A DNA stretch of 64,000 nt from Gordionus sp. m RMFG-2023 (Eukaryota; Nematomorpha; Gordioida; Chordodea; Parachordodidae). Below the pieces are notes generated by a model that was not told where the DNA came from, searched no databases, and saw only the letters and a list, made by a program, of their open reading frames with translations. The position numbers were made by a program, and so were the translations under genes. Where the stretch lies: contig NC_088777.1 in the NCBI RefSeq assembly GCF_954871325.1, forward strand, positions 34,945,366 through 35,009,365. Direction: 5' to 3'. This document shows, in pieces, positions 22,165-34,602 of the stretch (its first letter is position 1; each line of letters begins with the position of its first letter).

Positions 22165-24700
22165 GATTGAATATCACTAGAATTTAAAAAAATGAGAAAA
22201 TTTGAAAACAATATCAGAAGGTGGGAAATATTAACTATTTAAATTGTTTTTTTTAACAATAGGCTAGCAATAAATATTTTAGGTTTGAAATATATATTTT
22301 ATTTTAACGTTAAGGGTCCGGGCCTAGATCTAAATAAATTTTCCACATAACTGCGGGCGTGCTTTGTCTTTTGAAAAATTGATTTCTAATATAAGCCATC
22401 AATAAGTAAAAAAAACAATAATAGATGAATACTTATGATTATAAACCCTACGCCATGTAGAATCTTGGGCAAGTCTAACTTATATTGCGAAAATATGCTC
22501 ACCAGAAACTACGGTTGGGATTGTTAGAAAAATTATTGGGACAATTCAATGACATTTGGAAAGGCTTCCAGATAACCTATTAAAAATCATAAAAATTGTA
22601 GTATGTTTGTAGTATGAATAATACGTTAATTTAGGATATCAGTATGGTCAGTAGATATAAGTAACCAATTAATGTTATTTTCATTGAATCTTGTCCCGTA
22701 AACCAAACAAGTAATTACACTGAACCAGTAAAGTTTTAGATGTCCTTAAATTGGTAGTCTAGCATGACCGAACACCAAGTCGCCTTCCCCCCAATAATTC
22801 TTTCAGATAAAGTTGACCTTGATTTTAAATATTTCAATCAGCTGACAGAAATATTCTTTCCAATCTCGGCCAAAAATCTAAGTTGTTTTGTCTTAATGCT
22901 ATTAAATTCAAGTAGTTATAATAATTATATAAAATTTTTATTCTTTTTTGGATACCTAGTGCTGATGAATCGTTACGCCTCGTGAGAAAGCCCTAAGTGG
23001 TTGAAGCAAAGAACTCAACTTTCAAAGATGATAAAAGGCGCCTTGAGGCTGAGGCGAAAAATAGGCATCCCACGCTTGGTTTGGCAATATCCTGAAAATA
23101 CAAATACTTTTTTTAAATTTATTTTCGAAAGTAGTATTTATATTTTAAATACTAAAAAATAAAAAGTATTTTATATTTATTACGATTTCAGGCGAATATA
23201 AATACTTTTTTTTATAGGTAAAATTTTAAATCGTAATCTACAATTGTTGGCGAAAAAATTCTTATCTTATCCGCGTTTAATTCCATTTTATTTTATGTTT
23301 ATTTACGAATGTGAAATTGAAGATATAAATTGAAAATCAGGCAAATTTCAATAAAAATGTATCCGTATATAAATACACTCCAAAAATGGTATTGATATAA
23401 ATAGTAATACGTCTTAAAAAGTGCTTCCTAAATATAAATACTAAATGCCTATTAAAATATTTTCAATAGTAGGGCCACTAAGGTGGGGGACGGTCGAGCA
23501 CCCTGAAAATTAAAAAAAGATTTTATACCTTCTTAGCTTAAAAAAGGTTACTTTAGAAATGTTAGTTTTAAAAAAAGGTCATTTTAAAAAGAATCTTAAG
23601 CGCCGTAAAATTGACGAAAACATTTTGCACAAATAAATACCTTTTGTACCACACTAACAATTTTTTTTTACTTGATACTTTTATTACATTTTAAAAATTA
23701 TCAAATATTTGCAAATAAATGAACATTATAAATTTATTATTGCAGCAGTAGTATCACATAAATTATGTAATAATTGCAAATATAATTAATATTAGAGATC
23801 TATATAGGGCCTAATGCCGAAATTTTTTTGTCATAGTCCGGAACCAAAATTAAGTTCACCTAATATCAAAATAAATTCTGACTCCGTGGAAGGGGGGGGG
23901 CTGGCAGATCTTTAATTAGTATCAAGGTCTTGCATAGCATGTAATAAATTGCTGGAGGATAAATTTTATGATTTTGATTTTAAAGTTGAGCAAATATTAC
24001 ATTTAGCTTTCACTATATTATTAATTTTTGAAAAACAATCCATCCATAATTGTTAAATTAGATTTAGAGTATTTTGAAGTTGTCACCGAATCCCTCCAGA
24101 GATATCTTATAAACATAATTTAATCATTTTCAGAAAAAAAAGATATTAATTGATAAAATTTATGATTTTTTTTATCTATATAAGTGAACGCTTAAGAATG
24201 TAACTTTGACTTTTTTAAAATTAATTTGTATTTAAATTTGATTATATGTTACAAAAATTATCAAATATATAAATTAATTCAAAGTTATAAAACTAACAAC
24301 GTCCATATCCTCTTACATTTAACAATTTTTGGTAGAAGCTGTAAGAGGACCTTTTTAGCAACGTTCTTACATCCTTATTTTAAAAATAGATGGATAACAT
24401 GTAGTGATGTTAACTCAAAAAGAAAACGATATTGATATATATTATCAAATAATAATACATTTATTTAACAATTATAAATATATGTCAATCAATTTATAGT
24501 TGATAATTAGAAAAATAATATAGATATTGATTGTTTATTACATATTTATTGATATTGATAAATATCGCGGATGGATAAAAAAAAATTGTAGTTCTTTGTT
24601 TGATAATTAAGAATTAGTTTTTACTTTAAAAAAAAAAACTTAGTACTTGATATACTTTTCGACGGAATATATTTGAATAAAAACGATTACAAAAAAGAGT
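22165..24700. other. AT-rich region with an 'aaatacaaatact' repeat
   Basis: No gene is supported; a 73-codon open stretch at 22764-22985 has no recognisable domain. Around 23080-23470, phrases such as 'atataaatactttttt' recur in both orientations, and similar phrases occur at 34605-34720. These probably mark a decayed non-autonomous transposon family. 22985-23060 (ggcgccttgaggctgaggcg) is less AT-rich and resembles 34780-34870. Confidence 0.4.
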
Positions 24701-24732
24701 TGTAATTTTGAATTAAAGTTATACTTATTTTA
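24701..24732 (+). repeat. Direct repeat at 5' edge of the gypsy element, possible LTR end
   Basis: The 32 bases starting tgtaattttgaattaaag are repeated exactly at 30680-30711. Immediately after it comes an A and then TGGTACCGACCGACCAGG, which has the TGG start expected of a tRNA primer binding site. I infer the 3' end of the 5' LTR; no longer match between the two sides was found. Confidence 0.45.
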
Positions 24733-27700
24733 ATGGTACCGACCGACCAGGATCAGTGAACACTTATTAGGAAAAAATAAGAAAATTTAAAAAAAAAAAA
24801 ATAGTGAATATTATTGTTAAGAGAATTTTAGATATTATAAAGGAAGAACAATTTCTAGGACCGGGTTCCTCAAAATAATAGTAATTCCGGATATATATAA
24901 AGGTAAAAAAAATTTTTTTTTTGTATTATAAATTATACACAACGCAATTTGAAAAGTTTTTTTTTTTAAATTTAATTTTAAGGATTTTAAAATTTTTTTA
25001 TTTGTAATATAGATTTATGAAATCATGGTTTATCCTTTTATTACTGTGTATAGGAAGCCTGATTTTAATAAAATTTCGATTTTTAAGAATAATTTTAATA
25101 AAATTTTTGATAAGAAATTTAATGAATTGGATGTGACCAATAGTGCGGTTACAGCTTTCATTTTTTTATATTGTATATATTATTAATTGGTTTCAGACAA
25201 TTAATTAATAAAATTCAGAGAAGATCAGTGAATAATAAAATAATTAAATTAGGTGATCTAAATAGTAATAAATCTTTAGATATTTCTGAGGATATCAAAA
25301 ATAGTTTACATTTAATATTATTAGAATTAAAAAATTTAAATGGTAAAAAAATTGTTATACCGGAAGAACCATCAGAGAAAATATTATACGGGTGAAGTAT
25401 TTAATTTTCCTCAAAATATTGACATATCGGAGGATATAAATAAAAATTAAATTCAATTGTGATAGAATTTAAAAAGCAAATATATGAGGTTTTAATCGAG
25501 AAACCAGTAGAAATTTTGAAAAATAATAAAACAAATAATACTTTGAGACAAAGTACCGAGGAATCTCGAATTTTAAGTGAAATTAGAGAAATGAGAGAAA
25601 ATATGAAAAATTTGTCCAGAGAAGTTTTCCAACTTAAAAATCAAAAGTAATAATGTGATTGAAAGTTGTGAACTTTGTGGAAGAAAAGGACATATCGGTA
25701 AAAATTGTTATTCAAGAGACCGAAAAACTAATGAGAATGTGACTGCAAAACCAAGTGGAAAATATGATATAGTGTGTCATAGATGTGGTTTTGTAGGACT
25801 ATAAAAAGAAATTGCATGGTGAAAGAAGCCAATTTCAAAAGTGGATTTCCGCAACGAACATCGGTAGTGATAAATCCAGTGGTTCGAAATATACAAAATC
25901 CTAGTATTACAAATATGGATAAAACAGAAATATACAATACAGACCATGATAGAATGTGTTTCAGATGTGAAAAAATGGGACACATTGCAATACATTGTAT
26001 TCAAAGTGTGAGTGGGTCACAGTGACTATATGATTTGAAAGAGAGTCATATAAAAATAGATAAATTATATTTAGAGAATATAAAATTTTGTGATATATAT
26101 AGTTTTATTAAAAATTTTGTGGATATATATAATAAAATAGATAATCATTATGGGAATGATGATTATACATTGAAATTTAACTCGAATAAAAAGAGTTGTA
26201 ATGTGGGAAATTTTTATTGTCATTCTGATGAAATAAAAAATTTTAAATTAACCAATAATCTGAATAAAAAGGATTATTATAATCAAACAAGTGGGAAATA
26301 TGAATATTAATTATAGTGGAAATTCGATTATAATAAATACTATACAGCCAATGAAAGTAATTGAAAAGTTAAGTGATGAGGGAACAATTGAACAAGGTTC
26401 ATGTCCTCATATAAATTTGAAAATTGATGGAGGACATATTATTGAAATGTTATTTGATACTGGAGCAAGTATATCAATAATGTCTAATGAAAATTTTTAT
26501 AAATTGGCCGAATGGTATTGTCGAGAGACAAAATATGTGAATAAAACAATTTGATGGATCTGAAATCCAAGTTTTGGGTAAAACTAAGTGGGATGTTCTT
26601 TTCCATGGTACTCGCATTATTTTAGATTAATGGATAGTAAAAAAAAATTTTGAGACAATTATGGGTTGGGATTGGATAAAGAAACTTGGACCTAGAAATA
26701 ATTATTGGTATTTATTTATAATTGATAGCGAATTGGCTAGAGATAATGCCGAAAGAAAAATAATGGCTAATGAAGTCAGGGAAAAGCTTAAAGAAAGGGA
26801 AATGAATAAATTAATGAGTCAAGTGAAAGAATCTATAGTTAATAATAATATTTGTGAATATCCCGCAAAATTAATAATAGATTCAAATCAATATAAGATC
26901 AATAGTGAAGTTGATAATGGTAAAAAAATTAATAATGAAATTAATGAATTAAATAGAGTTGAAAATGCTATAACTATTTTAGTTGAAAAATATGATATAA
27001 TTTTTGAAGACACTTTGGGATGTCTAAATGATTATCAAGTGGATTTAAAATTAAAAGAGGGATTTTCACCTATTTTCTTAGCATGTCGTAGAGTTCCTTT
27101 TGAGTGGAAAAAGGAAATCAACGAAGAATTAGATAAATGGGTTAATGATGGTATTATTTGGTATTATTATTCCTGTGGAATATAGTGAATGAGCTACACC
27201 ATTAGTACCTGTTAAAAATTCTAATGGAAAACTTAGATTATGTGCAGATTTTCGAGTAACACTTAACAAATGGGTTGTGGAAGTGAAATATCCATTACCT
27301 CGAATTGAAGAAATTTTGGCAAATTTAAAGGGAGCCAAATATTTTTCAAAAGTTGATTTTTCATCAGCATATTTACAATTGCCTTTGAAAGAAGAAATTC
27401 GTAAATTGTTGACAATAACAACGCCTAAAGGATTATTTGCGTTTTGTAGATTACCTTTTGGGTTAAGTGTATCTGCACCGATTTTTCAGAGAACGATGGC
27501 ATCAGTTTTTCAGGGTTTGGAAGGTGTATTTTATTATATGGATGATGTGTTGATAACTGGAGTGACGCCAGAACAACATAATCAACGTCTTGAAGAGGTT
27601 TTCAAGAGAATTCAAGATAAAGGTTTAAAAGCTAGTAAAGAGAAAAGCATTCTTGGTGTCACCGAAATAGTATATTTGGGTCATCAAATTAATGGAATTG

Positions 27701-30679
27701 AAGTGAAACCACTTGATAAAAATTTAAAAAATATTTTAAACATAAATCAGCCTAGTAATAAAGCTGAAGTACAATCTTTTATGGGCATGATAAATTATTA
27801 TCATAGATTTGTAGATAATTTTGCAAAAATAGCAGCTCCATTATATGACTTATTAAAAAAAGGTGTTAATTTTGAGTGGAAAATTGAACAAAGAAGTGCT
27901 TTTGAAAATTTAAAGAGAAAAACTGGTGAGGAACCAATTTTAGTGTGTTTTAACAATGATTTGTAGATAATTCTTGCTGTTGATGCATCAAATAAAGGTG
28001 TCGGAGGCGCATTATTACATGTCATTGATGGTTTAGAGAGACCAATTTTTTTTTTCACGAATATTTAATGAAGTGGAAACTAGATATTCTGTTAAAGAAC
28101 AGGAGGCTTTAGCGATTATTTTTGGTTGACCAAATGTCGCGAGTATTTAATCGGGAAAAGATTTGTGATTTATACAGATCACAAGTCATTAATTCATTTG
28201 TTCAAGAAAGATAAAAAAGAATCAATGATGTCCCCGAGGTTACAACGATGGTTGTTACTTGTGGGAAGTTTTAATGTGGAAAATAAAATAAAGGCGAGGA
28301 AGAGAAAATCATTTGCCAGATATATTGTCGAGATTAGGGGCAGGTTGTGCTACTCCTGAAATAATTGATAACATGATTATAGATAGAGAAGATGCATTGG
28401 TGCGAAATCTATCGTATATGTTAAAAGGAGGTCCTACAACTTGGGAAGATCTCAAATCATATACTTTAAAAGATAAAGTATCGAGACAAATAAAATTATT
28501 TTTAAGGGAAAAAAACCATGGAAAAATAATTATAAAATTTATCAGATGTGAAAAAGAATTATCCGTGGTGGATGATTGTGTAATGAGGGGAAATAGGGCA
28601 GTAATTCCGGTGAAATTACGTGCTAAAATAATTAATTTATTACATGCAGGACACCAGGGTCAAGTTAAAATGAAATCTTGGGCTCGTGAATATGTATGGT
28701 GGTCTGGGATGGGTAATAATATAGAAAAAATTACAAGGGAATGTGTTCCATGTAATACCTGTGCCGTTATGCCCCGTAAAGAGATGGGACAAGTATGGCC
28801 AAAATCAAAGAAACCGTGGGAACGTTTACATATTGATTTTTTTGATTTGGATAAAAAATCATATTCATATTTTTTAGTGGTGGATTCATATTCAAAGTGG
28901 ATAGAATATACCGAAGTACATGGGTATACAATTAAAATTGTTAATAATAAATTAAGTGAATTATTTGCAAAATTTGGTTTGCCGGACAAAATAGTGTCTG
29001 ATGGAGGTCCAGCCTTCATAAGTGAAAATTTTAAACAATTCTGTGATGAATTAAAAATACAACATATACTTACTCCACCCTATCATCCTAGCTCAAAAGG
29101 CCAGGCTGAAAGGATGGTAGCCATAGTGAAAAATTGGTTAAGAAAATCTAAACAAGAAAAAAATGAAGTCTGATTAGCCCAGTTATTCAAGGAATAATAA
29201 GGGGGTTACTCCTGCTGAATTGTTTTTGGGTAGAAGAACCAAATTACCCTTAGATTTTCTTAAGTCAAAAGAGATAGAAAATATAGTATCTTATGAAAAA
29301 ATCAATGTAAAATTTCTTGTGGGGAAAATTATTTGGGGAAGACTTTTTGACCATAAAAAGTGGGAGAAAGGTTGTGTGATAGATAATATTGGGAATAAAT
29401 TATGTAACATACGATTTGATGATGGTACTGTGGGAGTATCATAACGATTTTATTAGGGTATATAATAAAGAGGGGAATTAAATTAGTCCATAAAAAACGG
29501 AATTGTGGTTCCTAGAATTTTTTAGGACAGAATTCTTAGGACAGAACTCTTTGTGTACTTAAATAATTTTAGTGGTAAAGTTTATACAAATAAAAAAAAA
29601 CAATGAGAAATATACCCTAGATAATTAAAAGTATATATATATTAAAAAAAAATGAATGAAGAACTGAGAAGAAATATTTAAAGAAAGAGGGTACATATCA
29701 TCTTAGAGAAGAGTGAATACTTCTGCTGATGAAAGTAAAATACTTAATTGGAATTATCTGATATATGTATCATTTTTTTAAAAATTAATATAAAGCTATG
29801 TGAGCCAAAAGAATATCACTAAATTTGATTTAAATCGAATTTTCGTGAAATGTACACTTGTGGGGACAAACAGAAAATAAATCATTTTATGTATAAGGGA
29901 ATATTTTTTTTATGTTATTTTAAAAGAAAAGAGGATAAAATTAAATAACATGTTTTATGCGTTTCTTTTAGGGAAGGAAAAGTGAAGAGTAAAATATTTT
30001 TTAAAAGAAAATAACACGAGTGGTGTTTTCGAAAAAATTGTTTCTCTTTTATTTGAATTGCATAGTGGTAATATGTAAATAATTTATGTGATAAAAAAGA
30101 GAAAAATTATTAAATTTGTAGTGTATTCCATGTTAACAGAATATTGTATATATGTCTAACAGAATATTGTATATATGTCACAAAAATAAAATCAAAATTA
30201 AACAACATGTTTTGTGTATGGCTTATTTAGAGAAAGAAAAATATGTAAATAGTGTATGTTATAAAAAGGGAAGAAAATTATTTTTTGTATATAAATAAAT
30301 TTTAAATTATATTTTTATTTTAAATAATTAAATTTTAATTTTTGTGTATTAATTTAAAAAAAAATAATATAATAAAATGAGTTATAAGAGAGAAACTAGT
30401 GGCCAGATTATATATGTAAAAATAGTTAAAAAAAAGAAAATGGGAATTAAAAAAACGAAATTTGAGGAATTTCAGCGGTGTTTCAGATGTCAATCTTATG
30501 GACACCTCATAAAAAATTGTAATATTCCAATTCACATTTTACAAAGTCAAGAGAGGGAGGAACATTTTAGTGAAATAGATGAGAATCCAGGAACTAGTTA
30601 TTTTTGTGGGGAAAATAACAGGATAAAGCCGGAGGTTGCTTATAGTAACTACAACAAGATCAATGAGATTGAATCTCGA

Positions 30680-30711
30680 TGTAATTTTGAATTAAAGTTA
30701 TACTTATTTTA
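30680..30711 (+). repeat. Direct repeat at 3' edge of the gypsy element
   Basis: Exact partner of 24701-24732. Sequence upstream of it contains a zinc-knuckle open stretch (CFRCQSYGHLIKNC near 30.48 kb) rather than ordinary LTR sequence. The two copies may therefore reflect rearrangement or a truncated LTR rather than a simple LTR pair. Confidence 0.45.
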
Positions 30712-32393
30712 GATATAATATTCCATTCTCTTATGTTAAGGAAAACCATTAAATTATTTTTGAAAATTCTATAAAATGTTAACGCTTTATAATGTTATAA
30801 GTATTAAATTATTTAAAAATGAGCATAGATATATAGTATATGATCGGGACCGTAGCCACGAGGGGAAGTGAGAACAGACCACCCTCCCGCCCCCCAAAAA
30901 AAAAATTTGGCCCGAAACATGGCGCTTCGAAAAAAATGGTTACCTTTCCGGCCCCCAAATTTAAAAATAAATTATTAGTTATTAAATTTTAATTCACAAT
31001 TAACAAATAAATCTAAATGAAGATGCAACAAAATTTTTAGAAAAATGTTATTTATTTAATTTATAAAAATTAATAAACAAGAACATACCTATAAAAATAT
31101 TATTTATAAAATATCCATTATCTCATTAGTCGCCCAAGTGATGAATTTTGACAAAAGGGATCCAACAATTGGGAAAAAGTGTTAGCTTCAAAGAAGGGGT
31201 TGCTATAACATGAATGATAAAAATCTTAATATAAATAAGACTGAGATAACAATAATTCTTAAGCCAACAAATTAACCGTAATCGTTATTATATTAAATAA
31301 ATATTTGATGGATGCTATTTTTAGCATATAGGAGCTACATTTTCATGGGGCTAGTTCAACAAAAATTAAGAATGCTGCAAAAGATAATAAAATAATTTAT
31401 TCTTCTGGACTATTTGTAGCAAAATTTTCATACACCATCCAAAAGGATCCAGAATTAAATAATATTATAAAATGAATAACCAAAAATGCACAGTATACAA
31501 TGATGATGCAAATTTCATGTCTGGCGAAATGGAGGTTTACAAACCTTCCTTCAAAAAAAATCAATAAAAAAGTGTCTTGATATAATAATATTGTTAACAT
31601 TTCTAATTTTCTTAAATTTATCTAAGGCATTGTATCATATTTTTAGGCGTTTTAAAATATAAATATTCAGGCCGAAAGATTCTTAGACCAGAGGTGGACT
31701 GGTGATTTAGAATCTTGTATCCTTTATGAAGTATTATTTTATTTAGAACTCTTAACTCAGAGGTTTCCACTCATGATTCAGTCGAAGCCTTTTATTTTTT
31801 ATCTCAATACGTTAATATAAAAGCAAATTATATAGGCCTTTTAATTTATGAAGTATTAATAACCATAGATCCAATGAATAATCTATAGTCAATAGGAACT
31901 AATATAGTGGATGCTAAAAATTGCATTGATTCTACAATTAATATATTAAAATAAAAAAAAAATAATTCTTTTTGATATTATGGCTGAATATCAAAATTTA
32001 ATCTCACCACTCAAAAATTATCAAGGGTACGTTAAACATCTACAAATCTTCAAGTTTTTTTAAGCGATACCAAATTGCAATTTGATCGTGAAAAGGACTT
32101 CAAATGAATCCTTTAAAACAGAATTATCATGAAATTATAGTAGATCGTTTTTAGATAGATTTACACAAGATGATTATAATCTTCTATCTTGTTTTAATAA
32201 TGTCCCCGGGCCCCATTAGAATCATAATCTAACTTAAATAGACTGGAGACGTTACATCATGAAATGAAATATCAAAAGAATCATTAGCTGCTGAAGTTAA
32301 AGAAAACATAATTTTAAAAATTTCGTAAAAATTATCATCTAGCATTTAAAGAATTGTAAGGCTACTCAACACAACAACCATCATCATTGGGGT

Positions 32394-33483
32394 TAGAGGT
32401 AGGCGCGGGCCGTGAAATTACGCGTGACCCATCGTGTCACGACGTGAGTGTGAATAAATTTTAAATTATTAGGCGTGACGGGCCTTCCCAAAATTTTTCC
32501 CGGGCGTGATCGGGCATGAACATGAATTTCCCGTGAATCACGGAAATTTTATTTGTTTTTATAAATATAAATTTGCAATTTTATAATTATAATTACATAT
32601 TTTCTAATTTAATTAGTTATTTTTTAAAAAGGAAAAATTTTTGAAAACAAAAAATATTCAGGCATTTTATAAACAACATCTGGTGTCACGCTCCTAGTTC
32701 TATTTTCTTGTTTTTCGCGAGATTTTTTACTTAAATTTTAAAATTTATTCTCAAGCACTTAAGGTAGGCAATTCTAGATCCTAATTTCAAAAGCCTTAAG
32801 TTTTAGATAGACGAAGAAAAGGAAGATATTTACAAAACAATCTTAAAAATGTGAAATGATATAAAATTAGATGATATGCAGAAGTCAATGCCAACTGTCA
32901 AACTTTTCTAATTCATCCTACATTCATAAAAACCATATATTCTAAATGAAACATATTTTTAGATAATTCTGATGAAGCATCAACATCTACCGATGAAAGC
33001 TGTTGAATTTTAAAGATTCATCCCATAAAACAAATAACAATGGCAATATATTGAAGTTTTGGAAGCAGAAAAATTTATTTCCTTTGAGAAAATTAGAAAG
33101 TAAGATTTTGTCGGCCCTGGCAAATTCGGCTTGTAGTGAAAGGTTATTTTCTGTAGCCAATCGCCTATTAGAGGAAAGGCGTACACAATTCATAAAAAAA
33201 ATAGACGTCTTCTTTTTCTAAGTAAAAATTTGGATTTATAATATGCATTTATTTTTTATTATTATGGATTATGGAATTAAAGAAATAAATTCAAAAAAAA
33301 AAATTAAAGCATTAAAGTTTTGAAAAATTTAAAAACACCGTAAATTTTCGGCCGTGATGGGCGTGAAGTGAGCGGGCGGGTCGGATATTTGTTAGTGGTA
33401 AGCGTGAATGGGCGTAAATATTTTTTATTAAAACCGTGAGCGGGCGGGCCGTAAATAAAAAATTAGGCCCGCGCCCACCTCTA
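32394..33483 (+). mobile_element. Nested hAT element with exact 8-bp duplication
   Basis: 1,090 bp with ends TAGAGGTAGGCGCGGGCC and (reversed) TAGAGGTGGGCGCGGGCC, flanked by exact duplications ATTGGGGT (32386-32393; 33484-33491). Both ends carry GC-rich subterminal repeats (gggcgtgacgggc types). It contains a C-terminal transposase fragment at 33003-33221, so it is probably an internally deleted copy mobilised in trans. It inserted into the older hAT at 30845-33807. Confidence 0.93.
33003..33221 (+). pseudogene. hAT transposase C-terminal fragment
   Basis: Encodes ILKFWKQKNLFPLRKLESKI and LSALANSACSERLFSVANRL with LEERRTQ. This is the hAT dimerisation domain signature (W..n...fP.L...A...L...aSSa.sERlFS.a...l...R..L). 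The N-terminal and catalytic parts are missing from this 1.1-kb copy. Confidence 0.88.
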
Positions 33484-34359
33484 ATTGGGGTATCAAAGGC
33501 TTCTTGAGTGACCTCGTTCTCTTTACTAAAAAGAGTTCTGACAAGAATCGATGAAAGATAGATGTAAACAAAATTTAATATTTTAATGGCCCATGGAAAA
33601 AAAATAACATAAAATTTAACATTTAATTTATTTTTTCATTAGATAAGCTTTGCAAATATAATGTATGTTAAAATTTAAAAGTAAAAATCTCAGTTGCAAA
33701 AAATTTCTGAGTTCCTAACTATTTGTTTTATTTCGAAAAAATATCCCCCCTCCCTCTAAGTAAGCAGTTGTCCCATACCCGGCAAGAAATTCCTGGCTAC
33801 GAACCTGTATATGATATATAGTTTTATTTTACCTATTCTTCTCCGAAAGTCAGTTATGAAAATTTAATTAATAGGCCAAATGGGCATAGATTAATGAAAT
33901 TTATTTGAAAATCTTATATTTAACTTTATATATTTTTTATTTTTAAAATGTGATTTATTTGAATTTTTATGTTTGCTTTATTTTATTTTAATAAATATTA
34001 AGTTATATAATAATTCTGTATTTGAATTATAATTCATTATGTACAATAATTATGTTCAAATTTATGTTTTATCTCTATAAAACTGTGCAATGATATTTGC
34101 AATTATAATATAATTTATCTGATATGCTGCTTCAATAAATATATTATTTATAATGTTATAAAATATAATAGGATCGATATGATGATATTTACATAATTAT
34201 TAGAAAATGGTTAATAAAAATATTATTTAGGTAAAAAAATATTAGTGGTTTATAAAATCGTCTTACAAAGTATTCGTCAAAGTATATATTTACAAAGTAT
34301 TCGTCAAAGTATATATTTACAAAGCATTTGAAAATACTAATTTTGCAAATGTTTAATAT

Positions 34360-34602
34360 TAGAGACCTGCAGAGGTACAATTTGCACGGCATACCCGAAT
34401 TTTTTTTCAAAAATCTTTTCGACCCAGCCCTGGTTTTATATTTTCAGGCTTGGTCCGGATTTTTAAAAAATATATTTCATTTATTTTTGATTTTTATAGC
34501 TAATAATGGGATTTCAAATATTTGGCTTTAAAATATACGGCTCGGCCCGGATATTTTTTTCAAAAAATTAAGGCCCGGCCCGGGTGGGCCTGCTGGTCTC
34601 TG
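34360..34602. mobile_element. hAT-type MITE with ggcccgg subterminal repeats
   Basis: 243 bp with ends TAGAGACCTGCAGAGG and (reversed) CAGAGACCAGCAGGCC. Subterminal motifs of the 'ggcccggcccggg' type flank the interior. The flanks (tttaatat and atatttat) are not an exact duplication, so the boundaries may be off by a base or two. Confidence 0.65.

Larger units (their letters stand above)
24701..30711 (+). mobile_element. Ty3/gypsy LTR retrotransposon, old and broken
   Basis: A fossil element with parts in Ty3/gypsy order. Gag-like region about 25.0-26.0 kb, including two CCHC zinc knuckles (CELCGRKGHIGKNC near 25.67 kb; CFRCEKMGHIAIHC near 25.96 kb). Aspartic protease near 26.45 kb (FDTGAS). 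Reverse transcriptase about 27.2-27.7 kb (YMDDVL). RNase H about 27.95-28.25 kb. Integrase about 28.6-29.15 kb (HHCC finger; D, D and E motifs), then a GPY/F-like tail near 29.4 kb. A further zinc-knuckle open stretch lies downstream at about 30.4-30.7 kb. A 32-bp direct repeat (24701-24732, 30680-30711) may be what remains of the LTR ends; full LTRs could not be delimited. It is broken in roughly ten places. Confidence 0.85.
30845..33807 (+). mobile_element. hAT transposon (ZMYM/THAP12-like), carrying a nested hAT
   Basis: Ends CGGGACCGTAGCCACG (left) and CAGGTTCGTAGCCAGG (right, reversed), with an exact 8-bp duplication TATATGAT at 30837-30844 and 33808-33815. The interior holds decayed transposase: near 32120-32200 a NYSRSFLDRFTQDDYN-like stretch, and after 33492 a SFSLLKRVLTRIDER stretch typical of the C-terminal dimerisation region. 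A second hAT (32394-33483) splits this coding region. Without it the element is about 1.87 kb. Many stops make it inactive. Confidence 0.88.

Noticed and set aside
22764-22985. 73-codon frame starting MTEHQVAFPP
   Set aside because: The first part looks gene-like, but it dissolves into Phe/Leu-rich AT sequence and no adjoining exon or domain was found.
29464-29480. Purine run 'aaagagggga' as polypurine tract marking a 3' LTR of the old gypsy element
   Set aside because: No matching LTR sequence was found upstream of the gag region, so the LTR limits remain undecided.
34189-34602. Small frames in both directions around 34.2-34.5 kb
   Set aside because: They overlap a MITE and a short tandem repeat (ttcgtcaaagtatatattta); translation shows no domain.
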